Source: Acidobacteriota bacterium
GTDB taxonomy: Bacteria; Acidobacteriota; Terriglobia; Terriglobales; Acidobacteriaceae
DNA length: 64,000 nucleotides
Assembly (NCBI GenBank): GCA_003225495.1
Contig: QIAJ01000169.1
Coordinates: 24,826 to 88,825 of the forward strand
Direction: 5' to 3'
Shown in pieces: positions 1 through 9,274 of the stretch (position 1 is the first letter of the stretch; each line of letters opens with the position of its first letter). A program made the position numbers and the translations under genes. The notes under the pieces were generated by a model. The model made no database searches. It was given only the letters and a program-made list of their open reading frames with translations, and had not been told where the DNA came from.

Positions 1-2
1 GC

Positions 3-290
3 GTTCACAGCTACGAAATCACGCCAGAAGAATGTGGATTATCCCGAGCGACTCTCGAAGACCTCGCCGGTGGAGACGCCGCTCTGAATGCTTCGCTGAT
101 TCGCGATGTGTTATCAGGAAAGAAATCCGCCCGCCGTGATGTCGTGCTTCTCAACGCGGCTGCCGCCTTAGTCGCCGCTGGCCGAGCCGATCATGTGCGG
201 GATGCCGTGGCTACGGCCGCGAATGCCATTGATACAGGCGCGGCGCTCGGTAAATTGCAGGCTCTCATTAAATTCTCGAGTTCGTCGTGA
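3..290 (+). CDS. trpD: Anthranilate phosphoribosyltransferase, C-terminal part (partial)
   Basis: Only the last ~95 residues are in the window; the gene enters from the left. The frame starts VHSYEITPEECGLS and continues through GGDAALNASLIRDVLSG, KKSARRDVVLLNAAAALVAAG and a tail with IDTGAALGKLQAL. This is the typical C-terminal block of TrpD, which transfers phosphoribosyl from PRPP to anthranilate in cytoplasmic tryptophan synthesis. The ORF-track start at 108 is an internal methionine-equivalent and not the real start. The 3' end overlaps, antisense, a doubtful small ORF on the minus strand. No other trp gene follows, so any trp cluster lies to the left. Identification rests on recalled family pattern and is fairly secure. 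Confidence 0.85.
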   Translation, partial: VHSYEITPEECGLSRATLEDLAGGDAALNASLIRDVLSGKKSARRDVVLLNAAAALVAAGRADHVRDAVATAANAIDTGAALGKLQALIKFSSSS

Positions 291-421
291 ACTCTCATCC
301 TGAGGGACCTTCTCAGGTAATCCTGCAACTGTGGCGGCAATTTCTTTCGGGCTTTTTTCGCCTCGTCCAGATGTTTCTTGAATTCCGCTTCCCATGGATT
401 GCCAACTCTACTTAACGTCAA
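191..421 (-). CDS. Possible small charged protein (76 aa), TTG start
   Basis: The reading frame after the beta-CASP gene contains a protein-like stretch, NPWEAEFKKHLDEAKKARK then KLPPQLQDYLRRSL, which looks like a charged amphipathic helix pair. The upstream part of the track ORF (to 511) is antisense-like and lies inside the MBL gene, so I place the start at a TTG overlapping the last codons of that gene. The last ~25 residues (ACNLPSAAPVSMAF...) are antisense to trpD and look less convincing. Function unknown. It might be a translationally coupled small protein or a chance ORF; the helical stretch is the only real support. Confidence 0.35.
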   Translation of the reverse strand: MTLSRVGNPWEAEFKKHLDEAKKARKKLPPQLQDYLRRSLRMRVHDELENLMRACNLPSAAPVSMAFAAVATASRT

Positions 422-1841
422 CTTTTTGCATGTACTGCGCGACTTGCACGTTCCACCCCAATTCATTGCCGATCGCCTCGCGCAGCTGTGACGACGCCGA
501 AGGTTCGCCATGCACGAGATACGTCACCGCCGGCTTGCTCGTGAATGTATGCAGCCATTTCAGGAGTTCCGGCGTGTCAGCATGGTCGCTGAATTGTTCC
601 AACGACGCGATCTGCGATCGAATCGGGACGAAGTCTCCAAATATCTTCACCTCGGGCGCGCCACTCTTGATGATTGCGCCGCGCGTGCCCGGGGCCTGGA
701 AACCGATAAAGAGGACGAGATTTTTCGGATCCGGCAATCGCTGCGACAGATGATGCAGAATACGCCCCCCCGTCACCATGCCACTCGACGAAATGATGAT
801 CGACGGATACTGGCTGGCATTGATTTTCTTCGACTGTTCAGCCGTCTGTGCAAATGTGAGTCCCGGCCAGCTAAGTGGCGACCCATACTTCTTGATCAAT
901 TCGGTCGTCTGCGACGTGTACTCTTCAGAGTGCTTCAGAAAAATATCGACTGCCTTGATGGCCATCGGGCTGTCACAAAAAACTGGAACCCGTGGAATCT
1001 GGCCCGACTCCATCAGTTCCTTCAACATGAAGACAAATTTCTGCGTGCGTTCCACCGCAAACGCGGGCACAACCACGCTTCCGCCGCGCTGCACCGTTTC
1101 GCGGATTAGACGCGCGAGTTCTGGACGGGGATCCGTATCAGGGTGTTTCCGATTGCCATAGGTGGACTCCATTACCAGCACGTCGGCCGTCTCCCCCTCT
1201 TGCGGCCCCGAGTGGACGACCTTCCCCGGAGCAATCTCACTGTTGCGCACTCGTCCGATGTCGCCCGTGAACAGTAGTCGCTTGGTCTCGCCTCCAGTAG
1301 TCAAACTGACTTCTGCCATGGTCGAACCGAGAATATGCGCGGCCGGCACAAACCGAAAAGAAAGCTCCGGGCTCACCTGCGTGGTTTGCCCGACCGCCAC
1401 CGGCTTGAAGTACTGCATGCAATCCTGAGCTTCCTTCAATGTGTATAGCGGCAACGCGACGTCATGCTTGGAGGCTTTTTTCTTGTTGTAGAAGGCAGCA
1501 TCTTCTTCCTGAAGATGTCCGGAGTCGGCCAGCACCACCGAACAGAGTTCGACCGTAGCCTGCGTCGCATAAATCGGACCGTGAAAGCCCTGCTTCACCA
1601 GACGCGGAATCCAGCCGCAATGGTCAAGGTGTGCGTGGGTGAGAATGACGGCATCAATGTCGCGCGCCGGAACTGGCGGGCTTTGCCAATTGCGCTCGCG
1701 CCATTCCTTCTGTCCCTGAAACATTCCGCAATCGATCAGAACCTGAAGGCCCTGTTTGCCGCCCGAGTCGGTCGCGGTATTGATGAGATGTTTCGAGCCG
1801 GTAACGGTCCCGGCAGCGCCAAGAAATTGGATGTAGGACAA
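408..1841 (-). CDS. MBL-fold/beta-CASP/RMMBL hydrolase (CPSF73/Ysh1-like RNA nuclease family)
   Basis: A 477-residue protein that begins MSYIQFLGAAGTVTGSKHL at a TTG codon, with GGAGGA just upstream. The metallo-beta-lactamase core is visible: THAHLDHCGW near residue 70 (HxHxDH zinc ligands), AAHILGS, and FTGDIGR. It is followed by a beta-CASP insert (MESTYGNRKH to SSGMVTGGRILHH) and a C-terminal RMMBL segment ending LVHGEPSASSQL. Proteins of this architecture are zinc-dependent RNA endo/exonucleases related to CPSF-73; bacterial members are cytoplasmic. The exact substrate cannot be read from sequence. The stop codon overlaps a possible small ORF downstream. Full length for the family. Confidence 0.9.
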   Translation of the reverse strand: MSYIQFLGAAGTVTGSKHLINTATDSGGKQGLQVLIDCGMFQGQKEWRERNWQSPPVPARDIDAVILTHAHLDHCGWIPRLVKQGFHGPIYATQATVELCSVVLADSGHLQEEDAAFYNKKKASKHDVALPLYTLKEAQDCMQYFKPVAVGQTTQVSPELSFRFVPAAHILGSTMAEVSLTTGGETKRLLFTGDIGRVRNSEIAPGKVVHSGPQEGETADVLVMESTYGNRKHPDTDPRPELARLIRETVQRGGSVVVPAFAVERTQKFVFMLKELMESGQIPRVPVFCDSPMAIKAVDIFLKHSEEYTSQTTELIKKYGSPLSWPGLTFAQTAEQSKKINASQYPSIIISSSGMVTGGRILHHLSQRLPDPKNLVLFIGFQAPGTRGAIIKSGAPEVKIFGDFVPIRSQIASLEQFSDHADTPELLKWLHTFTSKPAVTYLVHGEPSASSQLREAIGNELGWNVQVAQYMQKVDVK

Positions 1842-1946
1842 ACGTTCCTCCGGGGAAATGCAGCTTGCAGAAGCGAGACCGCGGATATGATGAACCCGCT
1901 TTTGATTTTACCTCTGCATTCTGGCCTTTGACCTCTGACCTGCCTG

Positions 1947-3665
1947 CTACGGTTCCGTAATCTTGAAGATGTTATTCGTCAGGTCGCTCTCGGGCACGCT
2001 CCCATCATTCACCACCACCTCCGCCGCCGTACCCGGCACTTCTACCCGAGTCGTCGCCGTCGACTTACCCCGGACTTCGATGCGACGCGTGATCTGACCA
2101 CTCCCAAAACGAATCGTGAACGGAACCTCCGCGCCGGCGCTGCCCAGATTTTCGATCGTGACGGTCACAATCTGCGTTTCCTTTGTGCTCTTCCAAGGAT
2201 GTACTGCCAGCACGTGAAAATCCGGCAGGCCGCGATCGTGGTAGACCCAATCGTCAAAGAACCAGCCAAGGTCGCGCTTGGCCGCCGCAGCAATCACTTG
2301 TTCCATGTATTTCGAGTCCTTGTCGTCAGCGGCCCGGTAGTTGTGGATCACCTGCTTCAGAGCCTCCTCGCCGATCATGTCGCGCAACATCCACCAGACA
2401 TATGCAGCCTTGCTGCGGTAGTAGCTCTCATCGAAGGTGCTGACGAGAGGTTCGCCGGGATTTTTCTGCGGCGAAACAGCAACATCCTTTTCCGCTTCGA
2501 CAAATGTCGTTCGATGTAAATTCAGAAAATCCAGGGCGGCGGCGCGGCCTTCTTGATTCTGTTCGCGATACAGGGCCTCGGCAAAGTGCGCGAGCCCTTC
2601 GTTGATCCAAGGCCGCGATGAGGTAAATGCTGAATGCACGAGTTCGTGAACCAGGTTGATCTCGGCTAGTTTCGTTTCCTCGCGCGCCATGGACGTCAGC
2701 AACAACGTGCCGCTTTCGAAAGGCGCCGCATCGGAATCTGCCACATCAGCGATTGCGATGGCTGAACTCGGGGCACCAAACCAATCAGAGACAAATTCGA
2801 ACGCAGACTCAATCGCGTCAGAGTACAGACCTGCGCCAGCTTGATGGTCAGGCAACCTGAACACACGGACCAACTGATGCTTTGCTCCAACATCGAGGTC
2901 ATACCGCGCCATAACGAAAGTTGGAGTAACGGTACCCAGCGGCTTCCAAGAACATTCGGCACTGACTTTCTGCGCGCGACCTAATTGCTCTATCCCTCCT
3001 GTGTCACCGTGAGCACAAACGAGCGCTGGAGGCTGTTCCCCACTGTCACGAGCCATGCTGATCTTGGCGCTAAACTCACTCTCCGCTTCCCGCGCTCGCC
3101 ACCGATCTGCCACCTGGAACATGCTGTTGCCTTCCGAAAAATCCGCTGACTCTGTGGCAATTGGATACCACGCGACGTAACCCGCGCCCCGCACCGCTGT
3201 AAACGTCGCGCTGATCTGATCCCAACTGGAGTGCTTGGCAATGTCCTCCGGGATGCCCATCTGTATCAGCCGGGTGCCGTCCTGAACAATCGTTCCTTCA
3301 TAGCCGATTTCAAGCTCCACCGATTCCTTGGGTTTGATCACAGCGGGCAGAGTGACGATGGCCTCGGAGAGTGCTCCAGTATGGTCAATATCGGAAGTGT
3401 ACGGTTGCGACACAAACTGCACCGCTTTGCCGTCAACCTTGATCGATCGCCAGTCGAGTGACGAAGAAATCTGTAACACGGCGATTTTCTGCGGAAGGGG
3501 TGACTCGTTACGCAACGTGATTTTCCCGCGCGCGCCGAGCCTTTGCTGGTCCGGCTCGAGTCGGATTTCAAGGTCGTATTTTGTGACGGTGAATGCTTCT
3601 CGATCGATCGCCAAGGCAGACGAGACTAGACCGCAGACGACACATAAAGCACAAAGCAACTTCAT
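1947..3665 (-). CDS. Secreted M1-like (gluzincin) metallopeptidase with C-terminal CARDB-like domain
   Basis: I take the start at MKLLCALCVVCGLVSSALA, a clear signal peptide, rather than the track start at 3788, which would run 120 bp into rlmB. That gives 572 residues. The zinc site HELVH, followed by WINEGLAHFAEAL with the third ligand Glu about 18 residues later, marks a gluzincin of the aminopeptidase N/M61 type. The N-terminal ~220 residues look like the beta-rich M1 domain, and the last ~90 (VTIENLGSAGAEVPFTIRF ... VPESDLTNNIF) resemble a CARDB/Ig-like module. Probably periplasmic or exported. It starts 2 bp after rlmB ends, so the two are likely cotranscribed. The substrate is unknown. 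Confidence 0.8.
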   Translation of the reverse strand: MKLLCALCVVCGLVSSALAIDREAFTVTKYDLEIRLEPDQQRLGARGKITLRNESPLPQKIAVLQISSSLDWRSIKVDGKAVQFVSQPYTSDIDHTGALSEAIVTLPAVIKPKESVELEIGYEGTIVQDGTRLIQMGIPEDIAKHSSWDQISATFTAVRGAGYVAWYPIATESADFSEGNSMFQVADRWRAREAESEFSAKISMARDSGEQPPALVCAHGDTGGIEQLGRAQKVSAECSWKPLGTVTPTFVMARYDLDVGAKHQLVRVFRLPDHQAGAGLYSDAIESAFEFVSDWFGAPSSAIAIADVADSDAAPFESGTLLLTSMAREETKLAEINLVHELVHSAFTSSRPWINEGLAHFAEALYREQNQEGRAAALDFLNLHRTTFVEAEKDVAVSPQKNPGEPLVSTFDESYYRSKAAYVWWMLRDMIGEEALKQVIHNYRAADDKDSKYMEQVIAAAAKRDLGWFFDDWVYHDRGLPDFHVLAVHPWKSTKETQIVTVTIENLGSAGAEVPFTIRFGSGQITRRIEVRGKSTATTRVEVPGTAAEVVVNDGSVPESDLTNNIFKITEP

Positions 3666-3667
3666 GC

Positions 3668-4408
3668 TTACTTCGATGCGGCCAGACGCCGCTGCCGCAC
3701 AACTTCGAACAACACAATTCCCGCCGCCACCGACACATTCAGAGACGGCACTCTGCCCAGCATCGGGATCGACACCAGAAAGTCGCAATGCCTTCGGACA
3801 AGATCGTGTAGACCCTTGCCCTCAGCTCCCAGAACGACCGCGCAATGCATCTTGTAGTCGATTGCGTCATACGTTTGTGGACCCCGCTCGTCCAGACCGA
3901 CGATCCACAAATCATCCGACTTCAATTCTTCAAGGGAGCGCGAAATATTCGTAACTTTTGCAATCGGAAGATGCTCGCTTGCCCCAGCGGACACTTTCGC
4001 CACAGTTCCCGTTACACCCGCGGCTCGGCGGTCCGGGACCACCACACCGTCCGCCCCGGCAGCGTCCGCGGTTCGCAGGATCGCTCCCAGGTTGTGCGGA
4101 TCCTCGACGCCATCCAGCACCACAATCAATGAGTGCTCGCCGCGCCGCGCCGCGATCAGATCATCGAGATCGTTGTACTGTTTCGCGGATGTAACGGCCA
4201 CCAGCCCCTGGTGCGCGGCATTCCCGGCCAGCCGGTCGAGTTCTACCCGCGACAGAAATTTGACCTGCACGCCGATCTTGCGGCACTCGTCAATCACCCG
4301 CTTGAGGCGGATGTCCTTCCGCTCGGTGGCAACGCCCACCCACTCAAACGCGCGTCCGCGCGCCTTCAACGCCTCGGCAACAGTGTTAATTCCGTAGAGA
4401 ACATTCAT
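3668..4408 (-). CDS. rlmB: 23S rRNA (guanosine-2'-O)-methyltransferase RlmB, SpoU family
   Basis: 246 residues starting MNVLYGINTVAEALKARG. The N-terminal substrate-binding domain is followed by the SPOUT knot motifs: VVLDGVEDPHNLGAILRTADAAG (motif 1), VVLGAEGKGL (motif 2) and SIPMLGRVPSLNVSVAAGI (motif 3). RlmB methylates the 2'-OH of G2251 in the peptidyl-transferase loop of 23S rRNA, using SAM. Normal length. The secreted peptidase gene follows after 2 bp. Other SpoU members (TrmH) are possible, but the N-terminal domain and the NPHNLGA-type motif fit RlmB best. Confidence 0.9.
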   Translation of the reverse strand: MNVLYGINTVAEALKARGRAFEWVGVATERKDIRLKRVIDECRKIGVQVKFLSRVELDRLAGNAAHQGLVAVTSAKQYNDLDDLIAARRGEHSLIVVLDGVEDPHNLGAILRTADAAGADGVVVPDRRAAGVTGTVAKVSAGASEHLPIAKVTNISRSLEELKSDDLWIVGLDERGPQTYDAIDYKMHCAVVLGAEGKGLHDLVRRHCDFLVSIPMLGRVPSLNVSVAAGIVLFEVVRQRRLAASK

Positions 4409-4550
4409 GTATGAGTCGCCGCTTGCTGCAGCTGAATCTATTCGTAGAGACGCAACATACCCTATCTTACGAAGTACCAGTCTACCCTTTGCCGTGGCGA
4501 CGAACAGCCGCTGCGCGCGATGCTAGACTGAAAACATTCGGGAGTCATTG

Positions 4551-5729
4551 TTGAACGACGTATACATCATCTCGGCCGTCCGCACGCCGATCGGGAAATT
4601 TGGCGGCTCGCTCGCCTCGCAGACCCCCGCCGACATGGGTGTAGTCGCGGCCAAGGCCGCCATGGAGCGTGCCGGAATTAGGCCGCAACAGGTGGAAGAA
4701 ACGATTTTCGGCAACGCTCGCCAGGCGGGCGGCGGTCCAAACCCGGCGCGGCAGGTTTCGATTCGCAGCGGCGTTCCCCAGGAAGTGCCCGCCTATACCG
4801 TGAACAAGGCCTGCGCCTCCGGCATTAAGAGCATCGCCCTCGGCTTTCAGGAAATCGCCACCGGCAATCTGGAGTGCATTCTCGCAGGCGGCACTGAGTC
4901 CATGTCGCGACTTCCTTTTTATCTCGAGGGCGCGCGCTGGGGATATCGCATGGGCCATCAGGAAATCATCGATGGCATGTACCGCGACGGTTTTTTCTGT
5001 CCGATGGCGAAATTGTTGATGGGTGAAACCGCCGAACTTCTGGCTGAGCAATACAAGATTTCCCGCGAAGAGCAGGATCAGCTTGCACTCTGCTCCCAAA
5101 AACGCGCTGCGGCCGCCCAGTCCACCGGACGATTCGAGGCCGAGATCATCCCGGTCACCATCGAAGGCAAGAAGAGCGCAACTGTCTTCTCCCGGGACGA
5201 GCACTTATTTCTCGAAGCCACCGCGGAAAAAATGGCCAACCTTGCACCCGTCTTTTCGAAGACCGGCACCATCTCAGCCGGCAATTCATCTGGAATCACT
5301 GACGGCGCCGCCGCTGTGGTTCTAGCGAGCGCAAACTTCGTAAGTCAGAACGATCTCAAGCCATTGGCTCGGATCATGGCCGTGACCTCCGCTGGCGTCG
5401 ATCCGCGCCTAATGGGCATCGGCCCCGTCCCAGCCATCCGAAAGCTCGAAGCAAAGCACGGCCTCAAACTCGCTGACTTCGATCTCGTCGAACTCAACGA
5501 AGCATTCGCCGCCCAGGTGTTGGCTTGCGACCGCGAACTTCATTTCGATCGCGACAAACTCAATGTCAACGGCGGAGCGATTGCGCTCGGCCATCCCATC
5601 GGATGCACCGGTGCCCGCATCACCGTCACGTTGGTTCATGAGATGTTAAAGCGCAAGTCCAAACGCGGCCTTGCCACGCTCTGCGTAAGCGGCGGCATGG
5701 GAATGGCCCTCGCGCTGGAAGAGTCCTGA
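4551..5729 (+). CDS. Acetyl-CoA C-acetyltransferase (thiolase)
   Basis: About 392 residues, [19 protein letters not shown] at the start. Two TTG codons are adjacent (4548 and 4551); the second has the better distance from GGGAG. Thiolase landmarks are present: [11 protein letters not shown] with the acyl-accepting Cys near residue 88, [17 protein letters not shown] with the catalytic His, and [10 protein letters not shown] with the second catalytic Cys. It condenses two acetyl-CoA to acetoacetyl-CoA or runs the reverse cleavage in fatty-acid degradation. It stands alone here, divergent from rlmB. The preferred chain length cannot be decided from sequence. Confidence 0.92.
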   Translation: MNDVYIISAVRTPIGKFGGSLASQTPADMGVVAAKAAMERAGIRPQQVEETIFGNARQAGGGPNPARQVSIRSGVPQEVPAYTVNKACASGIKSIALGFQEIATGNLECILAGGTESMSRLPFYLEGARWGYRMGHQEIIDGMYRDGFFCPMAKLLMGETAELLAEQYKISREEQDQLALCSQKRAAAAQSTGRFEAEIIPVTIEGKKSATVFSRDEHLFLEATAEKMANLAPVFSKTGTISAGNSSGITDGAAAVVLASANFVSQNDLKPLARIMAVTSAGVDPRLMGIGPVPAIRKLEAKHGLKLADFDLVELNEAFAAQVLACDRELHFDRDKLNVNGGAIALGHPIGCTGARITVTLVHEMLKRKSKRGLATLCVSGGMGMALALEES

Positions 5730-5924
5730 TGTAGGGCGGGCACTCTTGTTCGCTCCTGCTTTCAGTTCGACTAGATATGGCCTCGCCGCCTGCATACTAG
5801 ATAGCCGCCCACAAAACGCAGCCAGCACACATCAAACTAACTCCGGCGGACAAGGTTTTTCGTCTCACTTATACCTGCCGCTAACTGCAGTTCCAAATCG
5901 GGAAAAATGTGTCACGTCTGCTCA

Positions 5925-5953
5925 TTGACCGTCCGCTCCTTCCGGGCTAACAT
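5925..5953 (+). promoter_or_regulatory. Candidate sigma70 promoter for the cheB-cheR gene
   Basis: TTGACC, 17 bp, then TAACAT, about 100 bp upstream of the CheB-CheR start and in the 330 bp gap after the thiolase. Five of six -35 bases and four of six -10 bases match the E. coli-type consensus. The rest of this gap shows no ORF or repeat. The call rests on consensus and position only. Confidence 0.4.
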
Positions 5954-6061
5954 TTCCCACTGCGGATGGGCACGCAGAGCCCGGTGCGCGCCAGGTCACC
6001 CCGCCTGTTGAGCCGGACCGTTTAACGATCGCTGAGCGTCTCTCCGCCCCGGCGGTTTTCC

Positions 6062-8836
6062 ATGAGAGGATCTGTCGTGAAGATGCAGTCTCGGAAGACC
6101 GCGTCTCCGGCGCTTCGCAACAATCGCCCCGCGCCCTTTCCTATTGTGGGTATCGGAGCCTCTGCTGGCGGGCTCGAGGCCTTCTCCGAACTGCTGCGTC
6201 ACCTGCCTCTGAAGACGGGGATGGGGTTTGTTCTGGTACAGCACCTCGACCCGAAACATTCCAGCGAATTGCGGGAAATTCTGGCCCGGACTACCAAAAT
6301 TCCCGTGGTAGAAGTCACTGATGGAACAATTGTGCGGCCGGATCACATCTATGTAATCCCGCCCAATACCGTCATGGCGATCAAAGATGGAACCTTACGC
6401 CTTTCGGCGCGGGTGCTGGAGCGCGGAGTGCATCTTCCCATCGATCATTTTCTGCGCTCGCTTGCGGAAGACTCCGACGAGCGCGCCATTAGTGTGATCC
6501 TGTCGGGCACTGCGTCCGACGGAGCCGAGGGCCTCCGGGCGATCAAAGCCGCCGGAGGAATTACTTTTGCGCAGGACGAGCAATCGGCCCGGTACGGCGG
6601 CATGCCTCAAAGTGCCGTTCGCACCGGATGCGTCGACTTTGTCTTGCCACCCTCCGCGATCGCGCAAGAGTTGGCCAGAGTCGCACAACATCCGTATCTC
6701 GCGCCCGCAACGGCCGAGAAACCCGAGTTGACCATTGCTGCCGGCAATCAGATGGAGACGCTCCTGTCAATGCTCCGCCTCACCTCAGGCGTCGACTTTA
6801 CTCACTACAAGCAAACTACGCTGCAAAGACGCATCAAGCGCCGCATGATTCTGCATAAGCTCGAAAAGGTGGAGGATTACGTCCGTTACATTAAGAACCA
6901 GCCGGCTGAACTCGATGAGTTATACAAAGATATTCTCATTCATGTCACCAGTTTCTTTCGCGACCCCGAGGCCTTCGACGCATTGCGTAAGAATGTCTTT
7001 CCCAAACTCTTTCAGGACAATAAATCCGGCACGGTCCGAATCTGGGTGCCGGGATGTTCCACTGGAGAAGAGGTCTACTCGCTCGCCATGGCGATGCTCG
7101 AATACATCTGGCTCGAGACCCGGAAAACAGCGCGGCCGAGCCCCGGCAGCATCCCATTCCAGATTTTCGCCACCGATATTAGCGATAGTTCGCTCGACCG
7201 CGCCCGCGCTGGAGTTTATTCCCAGGCTGTAGTCGCTGAAATTCCTCCCGAGCGTCTGCGGCGCTTTTTCGTCAAACTGGACGGTGGCTATCAGATCAAT
7301 AAGTCCGTTCGTGAGATGTGCATTTTTGCCCGCCAGAACGTCGCCAAAGATCCGCCCTTTTCCAATCTCGATCTCATCACCTGCCGCGACCTGCTGATCT
7401 ATCTGGGCGCAGCTCTACAGAAGCACGCCATCCCCACTTTGCACTACGCGCTGAAGCCCGACGGATACCTCTTGCTGGGTGGCGCCGAGACTCTCGGCAC
7501 TTTCGCGGAATATTTCCATCCGATCGATAAAAAGAACCGGCTCTTCCAGAAGAAAAAAACTGCCGGCCGCCTTACTACCTATTTCAGCGGGGTAGATTAC
7601 GGCATTCGCCAGGTCGAAGACAGCAAGCCTGTCCGGGAGGCCGAAGGATCGAGCCTTGAAAAAGCGGCCGAGCGCGCTCTCGCGAACCGTTTCGTTCCTG
7701 CCAGCATTGTGATTAACGAGGCGATGGATATCGTGCAATTCCGCGGGAAGACGGGTGCATACCTGGAACCGGCGTCGGGTCACCCAACTTTTAACCTGGT
7801 CAAAATGGCCCGCGAGGGCCTGCTCGTGGACTTGCGCGCTGCGATTACCAAGGCGCGCAAGGAAAAAGCGCTGGTGCGGAAAGAGGGAGTAATCATTCAC
7901 TCCATCGAAGGCACGCGCGAAGTGGACCTGGAGGTCATGCCGATTCGCGCCGAAGGCATGCTCGAGCGCTTCTATCTCGTCGTCTTTCAGGACGCATCGA
8001 CTTCCGATTCAGCCACAGATCGCAAAGGCGGAAAGAGAACTCGCGCGGCTAAAGGCATTCCTACGCGGGAAACAGAGCGCTTGAAGCGCGAAACAAGTCA
8101 GCTCCGGGAACAATTGCAGGGCCTGATTGAAGATCACGACACCATCACCGAAGAATTCAAAGCCTCCAATGAAGAGGTCATGTCAGCCAACGAAGAACTA
8201 CAAAGCACCAACGAGGAACTCGAGACTGCAAAGGAAGAATTGCAATCGACCAATGAAGAGCTCACGACTCTGAATGAAGAGCTCCAGCACCGGAATGCCG
8301 AATTATCTCTGGCCAACAACGACTTGCTCAATCTCCTGGATAACGTGAGTATCCCGGTGGTGATCGTCGGCAACGACCTCCACATCCGGCACTTCACGCC
8401 GCCGGCACAAAAAATGCTGAACCTGCTGCCCGGCGACGTCGGACGCCGCCTGCACGAAATTCGTCCTAACCTCGAAATCCAAGACCTCGGGCCGATCGCG
8501 CGCGAAACCATCGACACCATGTCCCCCCACGAACTCCAGGTTCGCGAGAGCGAAAATGGCAAATGGCACTTGATGCGTGTACGCCCCTACAAGACCTGGG
8601 ACAACAAGATTGAGGGCGCGGTCATCAGCATTCAGGATATCGACACCTTGAAACGCAATCTTGAACAAGCACAGCTGTTCGCCGACGCGATTAGCGAGAC
8701 GTCCCGCGAAGCAATTCTTGTACTGGACAGCAACCTGCGCGTCACCAATGCCAATCCGGCTTTCTACCGGAATTTCGAAGTGTCACGCGACGAAACCGAG
8801 AATCGCGCGATTTACGATCTCGGCGGCAAGCAGTAG
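6062..8836 (+). CDS. CheB-CheR-PAS fusion protein, ended early by an in-frame amber codon
   Basis: A 924-residue protein. The CheB methylesterase part (about 20-210) has GIGASAGGLEAF with the Ser, HLDPKHSSEL with the His and LSGTASDGAEG with the Asp. The CheR methyltransferase part (about 225-490) has RIKRRMILHK, IHVTSFFRDPEAF and the SAM loop WVPGCSTGEEVYSLAM. A PAS-like region follows, then a long Glu/Asn-rich coiled coil (about 670-760, SNEELETAKEELQSTNEEL), a PAS_10 domain and a second PAS domain. There is no receiver or kinase. A GTG at 6077 with AGAGGA 6 bp upstream may be the true start. The frame stops at TAG 8834, exactly where relatives have Trp (Q-W-DIPKLRELLE), and homology continues after it. 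These fusions are thought to link methylation-type chemistry to signalling. Its partners are not here. Confidence 0.85.
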   Translation: MRGSVVKMQSRKTASPALRNNRPAPFPIVGIGASAGGLEAFSELLRHLPLKTGMGFVLVQHLDPKHSSELREILARTTKIPVVEVTDGTIVRPDHIYVIPPNTVMAIKDGTLRLSARVLERGVHLPIDHFLRSLAEDSDERAISVILSGTASDGAEGLRAIKAAGGITFAQDEQSARYGGMPQSAVRTGCVDFVLPPSAIAQELARVAQHPYLAPATAEKPELTIAAGNQMETLLSMLRLTSGVDFTHYKQTTLQRRIKRRMILHKLEKVEDYVRYIKNQPAELDELYKDILIHVTSFFRDPEAFDALRKNVFPKLFQDNKSGTVRIWVPGCSTGEEVYSLAMAMLEYIWLETRKTARPSPGSIPFQIFATDISDSSLDRARAGVYSQAVVAEIPPERLRRFFVKLDGGYQINKSVREMCIFARQNVAKDPPFSNLDLITCRDLLIYLGAALQKHAIPTLHYALKPDGYLLLGGAETLGTFAEYFHPIDKKNRLFQKKKTAGRLTTYFSGVDYGIRQVEDSKPVREAEGSSLEKAAERALANRFVPASIVINEAMDIVQFRGKTGAYLEPASGHPTFNLVKMAREGLLVDLRAAITKARKEKALVRKEGVIIHSIEGTREVDLEVMPIRAEGMLERFYLVVFQDASTSDSATDRKGGKRTRAAKGIPTRETERLKRETSQLREQLQGLIEDHDTITEEFKASNEEVMSANEELQSTNEELETAKEELQSTNEELTTLNEELQHRNAELSLANNDLLNLLDNVSIPVVIVGNDLHIRHFTPPAQKMLNLLPGDVGRRLHEIRPNLEIQDLGPIARETIDTMSPHELQVRESENGKWHLMRVRPYKTWDNKIEGAVISIQDIDTLKRNLEQAQLFADAISETSREAILVLDSNLRVTNANPAFYRNFEVSRDETENRAIYDLGGKQ

Positions 8837-9034
8837 GACATCCCAAAACTGCGAGAACTACTGGAGAGGATTCTGCCTAACAATGAATTAGTCCAAGACT
8901 TCGAGGTGCGGCACAATTTTCCTCATCTTGGTACCCGCGTAATGATGCTTAACGCCCGCCGCATCGAACCGCAACCCGGTCGCCAACTGATTCTGCTTCA
9001 CATCGAGGATGTGACTGGGAAGAAACTCAACTAG
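8837..9034 (+). other. In-frame continuation of the CheB-CheR-PAS protein after the amber stop
   Basis: Reading on past TAG 8834-8836 in the same frame gives 65 more codons: DIPKLRELLERILPNN, DFEVRHNFPHLGTRVMMLNA, RQLILLHIEDVTGKKLN, then TAG at 9032. This is the standard second half of the last PAS domain in CheB-CheR proteins. A single G-to-A change (TGG to TAG) explains the break. Either it is a genuine recent nonsense mutation, a sequencing error, or the codon is read through. Without it the last PAS domain lacks its C-terminal strands. Confidence 0.75.
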
Positions 9035-9274
9035 CGCCCCAATCCGCCTGCTCCAGTACGTACGAAATGCACCCGATCAAATCGGGCGACAACAACACCA
9101 TCTTGGGCTGGCATGGGGTTTAACGCCGCCGTAAGCCTGTATATGTACCCTTCAGCCCCGACGTACCCTCCCCGCAGATTTTTCAGCAAAACTATAAGCC
9201 GCCTGGGGAGCGACCTTAAATTTATGAGCCCCATTATCCACAAAGAACGCGAATGAATGGGGCCCAATTCATGT

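Noticed and set aside
3328-3954. 208-codon plus-strand ORF
   Set aside because: Spans the peptidase/rlmB junction antisense to both; no family resemblance.
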